DNA from: Natronorubrum texcoconense
Lineage (GTDB): Archaea; Halobacteriota; Halobacteria; Halobacteriales; Natrialbaceae
Length of the DNA stretch: 64,000 nt
Reading direction: 5' to 3'
Assembly (NCBI RefSeq): GCF_900100335.1
Contig: NZ_FNFE01000009.1
Coordinates: 62,001 to 126,000 of the forward strand
Position 1 is the first letter of the stretch; each line of letters starts with the position of its first letter. Of this stretch, positions 34,879 to 43,520 are shown piece after piece. The translations under genes were made by a program, and so were the position numbers. The notes beneath the pieces are model-generated. The model was not told the DNA's origin and made no database searches. It saw only the letters and a program-made list of their open reading frames with translations.

Positions 34879-36024
34879 CTACTTCCCCTCCGGCTTCTCT
34901 TCCTCGGAGATGTCGGCTTCGTCCTCGTCTTCGTCGGCTGCCTTTCGAGCCTGCTCGATCAGTTCTGCTGCGCCGCGATCGGCCAGATCCTGCGCGAAGT
35001 CGCGAGCGGCCTCGACGTGGCTCTCGATCGGCAGATCGCGGCCCGCCACGACCGACTCCTCGCCGTCGCGGTCGAAGACGCTGACGTTCGCGTGGACGTA
35101 CTCGCCTTGGACGACCGCGTAGATCCCGACCGGCGCGATACAGCCGCCGCCGAGTTCCGCGAGGATCGTCCGTTCGACGGTCGTCTCGACGCGACTGCGC
35201 GGGTGATCGATCACCGACTGGATCTCGCGGGCCGTCTCGCCGTCGACCGCGGTCACCGCCAGCGCGCCCTGGCCCGGTGCCGGGACGAACGCGTTCGTCG
35301 GCAGTTTCCGGTAGTCGACGTACTGAGCGAAGCCGCTGCGTTCGAGGCCCGCCTGGGCCAGCACGATCGCGTCGAACTCGGTCTCGACCTCGCGGCCGAG
35401 GGCCTGTCGTTCGAGTTCGGAGAGGCCGTCGAACCAGTCGTCGACGGTCTGGTCGAACTCGGGTTCGAAGTCGTCGTTCCCGGTGTTCCCCTTGCGCTCT
35501 TTGTCAGCTTCCGTCCGCTCCTCGTGTTCCGCCTGCAGCGCGGGCGCGAGCAGTTTCTCGAGGCGCGTATCCACGTTTCCGCGCAGCGGCTCGACGGTAA
35601 GGTCGGGTCGCTCGGAAAGCAGTTGCGCGCGACGGCGGAGACTCGAGGTGCCGACGGTCGCGCCGTCGGGGAGTTCCTCGAGCGTCGAGCCGTCGGGCGT
35701 GACGAGGATGTCGCCCGGCTTCCCGCGCTCCGGCACCGCGGCGGTCACCAGCTCTTCGGGCTGTTCGGTGGGCATGTCCTTCATCGAGTGGATCGCGCCG
35801 TCGAGGTCGCCCTCGAGGACGCGCTCGTCGAGTTCGCGGACGAACGCGCCGGTCTTCCCCAGTCGATGGATCAGTTCGTCTCTGATCTGGTCGCCCGTCG
35901 TGTCGACGGTGACGAGTTCGACCTCGTACCGCCGATCCTCTAAGGCCTCCTGTACCAGCGAGGCCTGCCGCCGAGCGAGTGTGGACCCCCGTGTCGCCAA
36001 TCGAAGCGTCCCGCGCGTTCTCAT
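34879..36024 (-). CDS. hemC: hydroxymethylbilane synthase (porphobilinogen deaminase)
   Basis: The 381-residue enzyme polymerises four porphobilinogens. The dipyrromethane cofactor cysteine is Cys295 in LGGGCIAPVG, and the substrate-binding basic region GTSSLRRRAQL is at 125-135. It is about 70 residues longer than bacterial HemC because of an acidic insert at about 162-215 (HEERTEADKERK...DDFEPEFDQTVDD) and an acidic C-terminal tail. The start is the ATG of MRTRGTLRLATRG. A T-rich box lies about 26 bp upstream. It leads the operon with cobA and hemD. Confidence 0.95.
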   Translation of the reverse strand: MRTRGTLRLATRGSTLARRQASLVQEALEDRRYEVELVTVDTTGDQIRDELIHRLGKTGAFVRELDERVLEGDLDGAIHSMKDMPTEQPEELVTAAVPERGKPGDILVTPDGSTLEELPDGATVGTSSLRRRAQLLSERPDLTVEPLRGNVDTRLEKLLAPALQAEHEERTEADKERKGNTGNDDFEPEFDQTVDDWFDGLSELERQALGREVETEFDAIVLAQAGLERSGFAQYVDYRKLPTNAFVPAPGQGALAVTAVDGETAREIQSVIDHPRSRVETTVERTILAELGGGCIAPVGIYAVVQGEYVHANVSVFDRDGEESVVAGRDLPIESHVEAARDFAQDLADRGAAELIEQARKAADEDEDEADISEEEKPEGK

Positions 36025-36197
36025 AGGGATGAGTCGTCGCCTCGGGTATGAAAAGCGCACGCTTGTCGGCCGCTAACCGGTCGACTCGATTATATGTGTC
36101 TACAGGGCTTCGCTGTGATCGATTTGCGGCGGAACCTGACCGATATCGACGATATCTCTCTTCCGGAAATTCCGACGGGAACACGTTCGGACGGACA

Positions 36198-36204
36198 CTT
36201 ATAC
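36198..36204 (+). promoter_or_regulatory. TATA box of the globin gene
   Basis: CTTATAC is centred 29 bp upstream of the ATG at 36230, predicting a leaderless transcript. Confidence 0.65.
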
Positions 36205-36229
36205 ACCCGCCATTCGTAGGACCGGCCGG

Positions 36230-36595
36230 ATGAGCGAAACTCTGTACGACCGACTCGGCGGCGAGGACGCCATCGCGGCAGTCGTCGACCGGTTTTACGA
36301 ACGCGTGATTGCGGACGAACAGGTCGCCCACTACTTCGACGACGTCGATATGCAGAAACAACGCGCCCACCAGACTCAGTTTATCAGCGCGGTCGCGGGC
36401 GGTCCCGTCGACTACTCCGGTGCGGACATGGAGGCCGCACACGACGACCTCGGGATCACGAAACCCGACTTCGACGCTATCGTTGCCCATCTCGAGGCGA
36501 CGCTCGAGGAGTTCGAGGTCCCGGCGGACGACCGGAACGCGGTCCTCGAAGCCGTCGGCCAGTACGAGGACGATATCGTCACGGTGACGGCCTAA
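36230..36595 (+). CDS. group I truncated haemoglobin
   Basis: The 121-residue globin has the 2-on-2 pattern: LYDRLGG at the start, Phe22-Tyr23 (B9-B10) and a predicted proximal haem ligand His71 in AAHDDLGIT. Tyr at B10 usually stabilises bound O2 or supports NO dioxygenase chemistry. The protein is acidic and has no signal peptide, so it is cytoplasmic. It sits next to the tetrapyrrole operon but on the other strand and with its own promoter. Confidence 0.93.
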   Translation: MSETLYDRLGGEDAIAAVVDRFYERVIADEQVAHYFDDVDMQKQRAHQTQFISAVAGGPVDYSGADMEAAHDDLGITKPDFDAIVAHLEATLEEFEVPADDRNAVLEAVGQYEDDIVTVTA

Positions 36596-36664
36596 GTCAC
36601 GAACCGACGGTCGACTCCTGTGGGACCCGAGGTCTTTTCATCCCGTCGCGGGTATCACCACGCA

Positions 36665-37477
36665 ATGGCTGCAGTTACGCTGGGTCCCGAAGGAACCTAC
36701 TCACACCGGGCGGCAACGGCGGTCGCGAACGGCGACGAGATCGACTTCCGCCAGTCGGTGACGGCGATCGTCGACGCCGTCGCGGGCGGCGAGTACGACC
36801 GCGGCGTCATCCCGATCGAGAACAGCATCGAGGGCTCCGTCACGGAGAGTCTCGACGCACTCGCGGAGTACGACGTCGCCGTCGTCCGCGAGATCGTCAC
36901 CCCCATCAAACACGCGCTCCTCGCACAGGGGCCGGAGTTCGACACCGTCGCCAGCCACTCGCAGGCGCTCGCCCAGTGTCGCTCCTACCTCGAGCGCGAG
37001 TACCCCGACGCCTCGCTCGAGGCCGTCGCGAGCACGGCCCAGAGCGTCGAGTTCGCCCGCGACGATCCCTCTATCGCGGGCATCGCTCACCCGGACAACG
37101 GCGGCGACGGCATCGAGGTCCTCGCCGAGGACATTCAGGATCAGGACTCGAACGCGACGCGTTTCTTCGCGCTCGCGCCCGCCGAGGAGCGCTCGAAGGG
37201 CGGCGGCAAGAGCTCGCTCGTGGTCTATCCGAACGCGAACTACCCGGGGCTGTTGCTCGAACTCCTCCAGCCCTTCGCGAACCGTGACATCAACCTCACG
37301 CGGGTCGAATCTCGCCCCAGCGGCCAGCGACTGGGCGACTACGTCTTCCACGTCGACATCGAAGCCGGCCTCTACGAGTCCCGGACGAAGGAGGCGATCG
37401 AGGATCTCGAGGAGCTAGCGGAGAAGGGCTGGGTTCGGCGGCTGGGGTCGTACGATACCGAGCACGTGGTCGGGTAG
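36665..37477 (+). CDS. pheA: prephenate dehydratase with ACT domain
   Basis: The 270-residue enzyme makes phenylpyruvate for phenylalanine synthesis. The catalytic domain starts VTLGPEGTYSHRAA, contains IPIENSIEGSV and VASHSQALAQC, and has the NATRFF motif with the catalytic Thr-Arg-Phe. The C-terminal ACT domain has LTRVESRPSGQ, the ESRP motif used for phenylalanine feedback binding. No chorismate mutase domain is fused. The ATG at 36665 was chosen because the longer frame adds 15 non-conserved residues. Confidence 0.95.
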   Translation: MAAVTLGPEGTYSHRAATAVANGDEIDFRQSVTAIVDAVAGGEYDRGVIPIENSIEGSVTESLDALAEYDVAVVREIVTPIKHALLAQGPEFDTVASHSQALAQCRSYLEREYPDASLEAVASTAQSVEFARDDPSIAGIAHPDNGGDGIEVLAEDIQDQDSNATRFFALAPAEERSKGGGKSSLVVYPNANYPGLLLELLQPFANRDINLTRVESRPSGQRLGDYVFHVDIEAGLYESRTKEAIEDLEELAEKGWVRRLGSYDTEHVVG

Positions 37478-37616
37478 GTCGGCGGTTCGAAACCGGAGTG
37501 GTGCGGTCCCGAGACGATCCGCTTTAACCTCGTTCGCTGAGCGGCGTCGCTGCGATTCTACCGGTCTGCTTTCTCGGACCACAAACGGTTTTCCGCATCC
37601 CCGCGGGAGTACGCAT

Positions 37617-38075
37617 ATGACACTCGACGAAGGGTCCGATGCCCCGACCGTAACCGCACCGAACCAGGACGGCGAGGCGGTCAGCCTCGAGTTCGACGAG
37701 CCGACGGTCGTCTACTTCTACCCGAAAGACGACACCCCCGGCTGTACGATCGAGGCCAACCAGTTCCAGCGCGAGTACGAGACCTACCGCGATGCGGGCG
37801 TCGACGTCTACGGCGTCTCGCGGGACGACGTCGACTCGCACGACTCCTTCTGCCAGCAGGAGGGCCTCGAGTTCGATCTGCTCGCCGATCCGGACGCCGA
37901 GATCGCCGACGCCTTCGACGTCGAACTGCGTGACAGCGGCGTTACGACGCGGACGACGTTCTTCCTCGCCGACGGCGAGGTGAAGGCGGTCTACGAGAGC
38001 GTCGACCCGGACGGACACGCGCGTGATATCCTGTTAGACGCGCTCGACGACGGGCTGGTGTCGCTGCCGGAGTAG
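37617..38075 (+). CDS. bcp: peroxiredoxin, Bcp/PrxQ type
   Basis: The 152-residue thiol peroxidase has the peroxidatic Cys43 in PKDDTPGCTIEAN. The usual Bcp resolving cysteine five residues later is missing. The only other candidate is Cys79 in HDSFCQQEG, so resolution may use Cys79 or an external thiol. It detoxifies peroxides in the cytoplasm. The Hsp20 gene is 74 bp downstream with its own TATA-like sequence. Confidence 0.93.
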   Translation: MTLDEGSDAPTVTAPNQDGEAVSLEFDEPTVVYFYPKDDTPGCTIEANQFQREYETYRDAGVDVYGVSRDDVDSHDSFCQQEGLEFDLLADPDAEIADAFDVELRDSGVTTRTTFFLADGEVKAVYESVDPDGHARDILLDALDDGLVSLPE

Positions 38076-38117
38076 GACTGGTGGTCACTACCGGTTGTGA
38101 CCTTCTACCGCGGGCAG

Positions 38118-38126
38118 AATTTATCC
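38118..38126 (+). promoter_or_regulatory. TATA-like box of the hsp20 gene
   Basis: AATTTATCC is centred 28 bp upstream of the ATG at 38150. Confidence 0.55.
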
Positions 38127-38149
38127 TGCTCGAACCCGTAGCAGCGAGT

Positions 38150-38569
38150 ATGCGAAAGAACCCGTTCGAAGATATCGAGGAGATGCTCGACCGCGTCAGC
38201 CGGCAGGTCGAATCGGGGATGACCAGCGGCGGTCTCCAGGTGCCGGGGTCGGTCCCGGCCGACGTCGTCGACACGGGTGAAGAATACCTCGTCACGGCCG
38301 ATCTACCCGGCTACGAGACCGACGACATCGAACTGACGCTCTCGGAGGGAACGCTGCGCCTCGAGGCCAGCCGCGAGGACGAGGAAGCCTCGTCGGAGGG
38401 GCGCTACCTCCGACGCGAACGGACGCGAACGTCGGCGAACCGTCGAATCCGGCTGCCGGAACCGGTCGAGGAAGAGGAGGTGTCGGCCGGCTACGAGAAC
38501 GGCGTGCTGACGGTTCGTCTGCCGAAGGTTACCGGCGGCGAGACGTCGAAAGAGATCGACATCGAGTGA
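38150..38569 (+). CDS. Hsp20/alpha-crystallin small heat-shock protein
   Basis: The 139-residue chaperone has an N-terminal amphipathic region (NPFEDIEEMLDRVSRQV) and an alpha-crystallin domain from about residue 40, with YLVTADLPGYETDDIELTL and the closing ENGVLTVRLPK. It would form oligomers that hold unfolding proteins. The C-terminal IxI anchor motif is only weakly matched by EIDIE. The ATG was set at MRKNPFED because the upstream part of the frame is not conserved in type. Confidence 0.92.
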   Translation: MRKNPFEDIEEMLDRVSRQVESGMTSGGLQVPGSVPADVVDTGEEYLVTADLPGYETDDIELTLSEGTLRLEASREDEEASSEGRYLRRERTRTSANRRIRLPEPVEEEEVSAGYENGVLTVRLPKVTGGETSKEIDIE

Positions 38570-38728
38570 CCGCGTTTCGGATACGTCGATCGTCCGTTCC
38601 AACCGTTTTTTCGATCGGCGTCGTTTTCCACTGACGCCTCGAGACGACGATTCCTCGTCCGAGTGTCGATTCGTTTGGACGGCATGACGAAAGCTATAGG
38701 GCGGCGACGCCCGGACACGTATATAAGA

Positions 38729-41389
38729 ATGAGCGACGCGGGATACGACCACGCGGCGGTCGAACGGCGCTGGCAGGAGGCGTGGGACGACGAAGACGCC
38801 TATCGGACGCCCGACGACGTCGAGGATCCGACGTACGTCCTCGGCATGTACCCCTACCCGTCGGGCAAACTCCACATGGGCCACGTCCGAAACTACACGA
38901 TTACGGACGCCTATGCGCGATTCCGACGCATGCAGGGCGACGAGGTCCTCCACCCGATGGGCTGGGACGCCTTCGGTCTTCCCGCCGAGAACGCGGCCAA
39001 GGAGCGCGACACTAACCCGCGGGACTGGACGTTCGACTGCATCGACACGATGACCGACCAGATGGAGTCGATGGGCTTTGGCTACGACTGGGATCGCGAA
39101 ATCGCTACCTGCACGCCCGAGTACTACCAGTGGAACCAGTGGCTCTTCTCGCGGTTCCACGAGGAAGGACTCGTCGAGCGCCGCGACGCCGAGGTCAACT
39201 GGTGTGAAGACTGCGGCACCGTGCTCGCCGACGAACAGGTCGAAGGCGAGGACGAACTGTGTTGGCGCTGTGGGATGCCGGTCGAACAGCGCGAACTCGA
39301 GCAGTGGTTCCTGCGGATCACCGAGTACGCGGACGAGTTGCTCGAGGATATCGACGATCTCGAGGGCTGGCCGAACTCGGTGCGCCAGATGCAGCGCAAC
39401 TGGATCGGGCGGCAGTTCGGGACGGAACTGGAGTTTCAGGTGGCAGGTCACGGATCCGTCGAGGCCTTCACTACCCGCGTCGACACCATCCACGGGGCGA
39501 CGTTCTTTGCGCTCGCGCCGGACCACCCGATCAGCGAGGAGTTGGCCGAGGCGGACGACGACGTTCATCGGTTCGTCGAGCACGAAGCGGACCCCGAAGG
39601 TGACGAACCGAACGGGGTCGCGACGGATCTGACCGCGACGAACCCCGTGACGGGCGAGGAGATTCCCGTTTACGTCGCCGATTTCGTCCTCTCGGACGTC
39701 GGGACGGGCGCGCTGATGGCCGTCCCGGGCCACGACGAGCGCGACCACGCCTTCGCGACGAAGATGGACGAGGAGATCAAGCCGGTCATCGCGCCGAAAC
39801 CCGACGACTGGGACGGCGAGACCGTCCCCGACGCGCCGGACGTCAGCGAGGAGGCGTTCACCGACGACGGCGTGCTCGTGAACTCGGGCGAGTACTCCGG
39901 TCTCGAGAGCGAGACGGCCCGCGAACGACTGACCGCGGATATCGACAGCGCCGCGGAGTCCACGCAGTACCAGCTTCGCGACTGGGGGATCTCCCGCCAA
40001 CGGTACTGGGGAACGCCGATCCCGGTCGTTCACTGCCACGACGACTGCGGCGCCGTCATGGTGCCCGAGGAGGATCTGCCCGTCGAGCTGCCGGAGTTCA
40101 TCAACACCACCGGAAATCCGCTCGACGAAGCCGAGGAGTGGAAACGGACGACCTGTCCCGACTGCGGCGGCGACGCAACTCGAGAGACGGACACGATGGA
40201 CACCTTCGTCGACTCCTCGTGGTACTTCCTGCGCTACGTCTCGCCCGACGCGGACGACGTACCGTTCGACCTCGAGCGGGCCAACGACTGGATGCCCGTC
40301 GACCAGTACGTCGGCGGCATCGAACACGCCGTGATGCACCTGCTGTACTCCAGGTTCTTCACGAAGGTGCTGGCCGACTACGAGGGGCTCGAGCACCGCG
40401 AGCCCTTCGAGAACCTGTTGGCCCAGGGGATGGTCCAGCTGGAGGGCGAGAAGATGTCCAAGTCGAAGGGGAACACGGTCTCGCCACAGCGGATCGTCGA
40501 GGAGTACGGCGCCGACACGGCCCGCCTGTTCATGATGCAGGCCGCCCAGCCCGAACGCGACTTCGACTGGAGCGAGGAGGGCGTTCGGTCGACGTACGCC
40601 TTCCTGAGTCGACTGCAGGAGATGGTGGATGGCTACGTGTCGGACGATCCCGAGGGCGAGGACGACGCCATCGCCAGCTACGTCGACGCAGAGATCGATG
40701 CGACGATCGCCATCGCCAGCGGCGAGTACGACGAGCTGACGTTCAACCGAGCGCTGCGCGAGACCCAGGATCTGACTCGGACGCTCCGGCAGTACGCCGA
40801 CTACGCCGAACCCCACGCCGAAACCTACGAACGCGGACTGTCGGCCGTCGTTCGCCTGCTCGCGCCGGTCGCTCCCCACCTCGCCGAAGAGCTGTGGCAC
40901 GAACTGGGATACGACGGCTTCGTCGTCGACGCCGAGTGGCCGACCGCGCAGGTCGACCGCGACTACGTCGCCAAGCGCCGACGGCTGGTCCAGAACACCC
41001 GCGAGGATATCCGCGACATCGTCGAGGTGGCCGGTATCGAAGACCCCGAGGCGATCGACGTCGTCGTCGCGCCCGACTGGACGTACGACGCCCTCGAGAT
41101 CGCCATCGAGAGCGACGCCGACAACCTGATCGGCGAACTCATGCAGGAATCACACATTCGCGAGCAGGGCGACGCCGCCGCCAGCTACGGACAGGACCTG
41201 CAGGCCGAACGCGAGGCGCTCTCGATGACGCTCGGTCCCGACGACGAGCACGCGGCCCTCGAGTCCGCGGCGTGGCTGATCGAACGCGAGTTCGACGCGC
41301 CGGTGTCGGTCGTCCACGCCGAGGAAGCTGACGACAGCGTGCTCACAAACGCCGAACCCGGCCGACCGGCGATCGAGATCGAGGACTGA
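38729..41389 (+). CDS. leuS: leucyl-tRNA synthetase
   Basis: The 886-residue class I synthetase has HMGH at residues 49-52 (YPSGKLHMGHVRNY) and KMSKS at 575-579. Between them are a zinc-binding Cys cluster (CEDCG...CWRCG), the CP1 editing domain with TTRVDTIHGATFFALAPDHP, and WGISRQRYWGTPIP. The C-terminus is the anticodon-binding helical domain. The length and order resemble the bacterial-type LeuRS common in haloarchaea. The start at MSDAGYDHAAVE follows closely after ATATAAG, which is too near to be its TATA box. A CTATAG at about 38692-38697 fits better. Confidence 0.95.
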   Translation: MSDAGYDHAAVERRWQEAWDDEDAYRTPDDVEDPTYVLGMYPYPSGKLHMGHVRNYTITDAYARFRRMQGDEVLHPMGWDAFGLPAENAAKERDTNPRDWTFDCIDTMTDQMESMGFGYDWDREIATCTPEYYQWNQWLFSRFHEEGLVERRDAEVNWCEDCGTVLADEQVEGEDELCWRCGMPVEQRELEQWFLRITEYADELLEDIDDLEGWPNSVRQMQRNWIGRQFGTELEFQVAGHGSVEAFTTRVDTIHGATFFALAPDHPISEELAEADDDVHRFVEHEADPEGDEPNGVATDLTATNPVTGEEIPVYVADFVLSDVGTGALMAVPGHDERDHAFATKMDEEIKPVIAPKPDDWDGETVPDAPDVSEEAFTDDGVLVNSGEYSGLESETARERLTADIDSAAESTQYQLRDWGISRQRYWGTPIPVVHCHDDCGAVMVPEEDLPVELPEFINTTGNPLDEAEEWKRTTCPDCGGDATRETDTMDTFVDSSWYFLRYVSPDADDVPFDLERANDWMPVDQYVGGIEHAVMHLLYSRFFTKVLADYEGLEHREPFENLLAQGMVQLEGEKMSKSKGNTVSPQRIVEEYGADTARLFMMQAAQPERDFDWSEEGVRSTYAFLSRLQEMVDGYVSDDPEGEDDAIASYVDAEIDATIAIASGEYDELTFNRALRETQDLTRTLRQYADYAEPHAETYERGLSAVVRLLAPVAPHLAEELWHELGYDGFVVDAEWPTAQVDRDYVAKRRRLVQNTREDIRDIVEVAGIEDPEAIDVVVAPDWTYDALEIAIESDADNLIGELMQESHIREQGDAAASYGQDLQAEREALSMTLGPDDEHAALESAAWLIEREFDAPVSVVHAEEADDSVLTNAEPGRPAIEIED

Positions 41390-41492
41390 CCGCAGTCGGT
41401 GTCGAACCTCCACCACATCTAACAGACGGCTGTCTGATTTATATCGCTTCCCGCCGTATCGTGACGCACAGCCCTCGCGCTGGTTCTCGAGG

Positions 41493-42323
41493 ATGACACA
41501 ACAGAACGAGAGAAAGAGACGCACGCGGACACGACACCGGAAACGAACCGACCCGTTCCGATGGACGTTTGCTGACGGGTCGTCGCCGACCGCGCCACAC
41601 GTCGCGTCGATGACGTGGCGCGACGGATCGTTTCTCAACTGGCCCGTCGATCCCGACGCGCTTCGCTCGCACGTACCCGACGAGTTGACGCTCGAGACGT
41701 ACGACGGCGACGCCTGGCTCAGCGTCCTCCCGTTCGTGCTCACGAACGCCGGCCTCCGCGGATCGCCACCGATCACTCGAACGGCGGTCGCCGAACTCAA
41801 CGTCCGGACGTACGTCCGCCACCGCGGCGATCCCGGCCTGTTCTTCTTCAGTATCGACGTCGGAAGCCCGTTGGTCGCCGCGACCGTCGGCCGAACGACT
41901 CGGCTGCCGGTCTACCACGCCCACATGCGAGTCGGTGCCAACGACGAGGGCGTCTCGTTCTCGAGCACGCGGAGCCAGACCGCCGTCGGTGCTCGACCGC
42001 GGTTCGACGACGACCAGTCCACAGCGCGGTTCTCCGCGACGTATCAGCCCGACGACGAGGTTTTCATCCCGGAGCCGGGAACGCTGGCGCACTGGCTCGT
42101 CGAGCGGCGGCGGTTCTACGCCGCCGAGGAGAATCGGGGCGTCCTGTCGGGTGAAATCGCACACGACCCGTGGCCCTTGCAGCCGGCGACCGTCACGATC
42201 GACGAGAATACGATGTTCGAGGCGAACGACCTGCCGGAGCCGACGGGCGACCCCGTCGTCTACTACTGCGACGAACTTCGGATGACGGGATCGATTCCCC
42301 GGCGGCTCCGCGATCGACGATAG
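41493..42323 (+). CDS. DUF2071/YqjF-family protein
   Basis: The 276-residue protein has a basic N-terminal stretch (NERKRRTRTRHRKR) followed by the DUF2071 core: MTWRDGSFLNWPVDPDALRSHVP, YDGDAWLSVLPFVL, ELNVRTYVRHRGDPGLFFFSID and LVERRRFYA. The fold is related to acetoacetate decarboxylase but the family has no proven activity. A TATA-like TTTATATC lies at 41438-41445, which would give a leader of about 25 nt containing GAGG just before the ATG. Confidence 0.85.
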   Translation: MTQQNERKRRTRTRHRKRTDPFRWTFADGSSPTAPHVASMTWRDGSFLNWPVDPDALRSHVPDELTLETYDGDAWLSVLPFVLTNAGLRGSPPITRTAVAELNVRTYVRHRGDPGLFFFSIDVGSPLVAATVGRTTRLPVYHAHMRVGANDEGVSFSSTRSQTAVGARPRFDDDQSTARFSATYQPDDEVFIPEPGTLAHWLVERRRFYAAEENRGVLSGEIAHDPWPLQPATVTIDENTMFEANDLPEPTGDPVVYYCDELRMTGSIPRRLRDRR

Positions 42324-42341
42324 TCCGACGCGGACGCGATT

Positions 42342-43340
42342 TCAGTTCGCGTCGCCGACGCCGACGAGATCGAACGGCTGGCCGTCGTCCGCCGCTCGAG
42401 CGTTCTCGTAGACGACGTGTGCCGCGGCGACGTCCTGAATGGCCAGTCCGGTAGAGTCGAAGACGGTGACGCCCGTCTCGTCCGTTCGGCCCGGTTTCGA
42501 GCCGACGACGACCTCGCCGATCTCGGCGTGGATGTCGTCGTCGGTCAAAGTGCCTTTGTGGTAGGGGACGTTGATCTCACCCGAGTGGGTGCACTGTTCG
42601 TGGTCGTCGATGACGATCGTGGCCGCCTGCAGGAGGTCGTCGGCCAGTTCGTGTTTCCCTTCCGCGTCGGCCCCGATCGCGTTAATGTGGGTGCGGTCGC
42701 CGACGTCGTCCGGGCCGACGATGGGGTCCTTGACGGGGGTTACCGTCGAGAGGATGTCGCAGTGGCCGGCCTCCGCAATCGAACCGGCGCGAACGTCGAA
42801 CCGATCGTCGTAAGCGTCAATGAACGCGTCGACGCGTGCGTCGTCCGGGTCCGAGACGACGACCTCCTCGATCGATCGGATCTCGCTGATCGCCTCGAGT
42901 TGCGTATAGGACTGGACGCCAGCGCCGACGAGCCCGAGACTCGAGGCGTCGTCGACGGCGAGGTAGTCAGTCGCGACGGCTGCCGCGGCGCCGGTACGTT
43001 TCATCGTGAGCGTCGTGCCGTCCATGATCGCCTTCGGGAAAGCGGTCTCGGGGTCGGAGTAGATCATCGTTCCCAGAACGGTTGGCAGGTCGTGGTCTCC
43101 GGGGTTGTCCGGGTGGACGTTGACCCACTTCAGGCCGGCGGCGTCCCAGTCGTCGGTCTCGAGGTAGGCCGGCATCGATCGGAAGTCGCCGTTGTACTGC
43201 GGGAGATCGATGTAGGACTTCGCGGGCATCTGCGTGTCTCCGCGTTCGAACGCGGCGAATGCTTGCTCGACCGCGTCGATGACGTCGCCGAGTTGCGCGT
43301 AGTCGTCGACGTCGTCGCTGTCCAGGAGAAGCGTGTTCAT
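42342..43340 (-). CDS. ornithine cyclodeaminase/alanine dehydrogenase family (mu-crystallin)
   Basis: The 332-residue NAD(P)-dependent enzyme has the substrate-binding N-terminal lobe with MPAKSYIDLP and the Rossmann segment LGLVGAGVQSYTQLEAI, then DRTHINAIGADAEGKHELADDLL. In archaea, members act as alanine dehydrogenase (AF1665 type) or ornithine cyclodeaminase. Residues do not separate these here. It converges with the DUF2071 gene, 18 bp between stops. Confidence 0.85.
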   Translation of the reverse strand: MNTLLLDSDDVDDYAQLGDVIDAVEQAFAAFERGDTQMPAKSYIDLPQYNGDFRSMPAYLETDDWDAAGLKWVNVHPDNPGDHDLPTVLGTMIYSDPETAFPKAIMDGTTLTMKRTGAAAAVATDYLAVDDASSLGLVGAGVQSYTQLEAISEIRSIEEVVVSDPDDARVDAFIDAYDDRFDVRAGSIAEAGHCDILSTVTPVKDPIVGPDDVGDRTHINAIGADAEGKHELADDLLQAATIVIDDHEQCTHSGEINVPYHKGTLTDDDIHAEIGEVVVGSKPGRTDETGVTVFDSTGLAIQDVAAAHVVYENARAADDGQPFDLVGVGDAN

Positions 43341-43520
43341 AGTGGCGAATATTGCGGCACCGTCTTAGTAGGTTCGAATTGTCAGGCCGACACAGTCGGG
43401 GTTTCAGTGCCGACGTGCGGCGAGTCTCCACCGAACTTGTTATTCGGGCAACTCGACCGAACGGCCGAAATACGACCAGTTAAATATCGATAGCGGGTGT
43501 ACTATCGCACTGAACGAACT

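Noticed and set aside
38719-38727. GTATATAAG as promoter of leuS
   Set aside because: It ends two bases before the leuS start codon, so transcription from it would begin inside the gene. It may serve nothing.
38303-40900. An 865-codon open frame on the minus strand
   Set aside because: It is antisense to hsp20 and leuS, whose motifs are unambiguous. Its length is a GC artefact.
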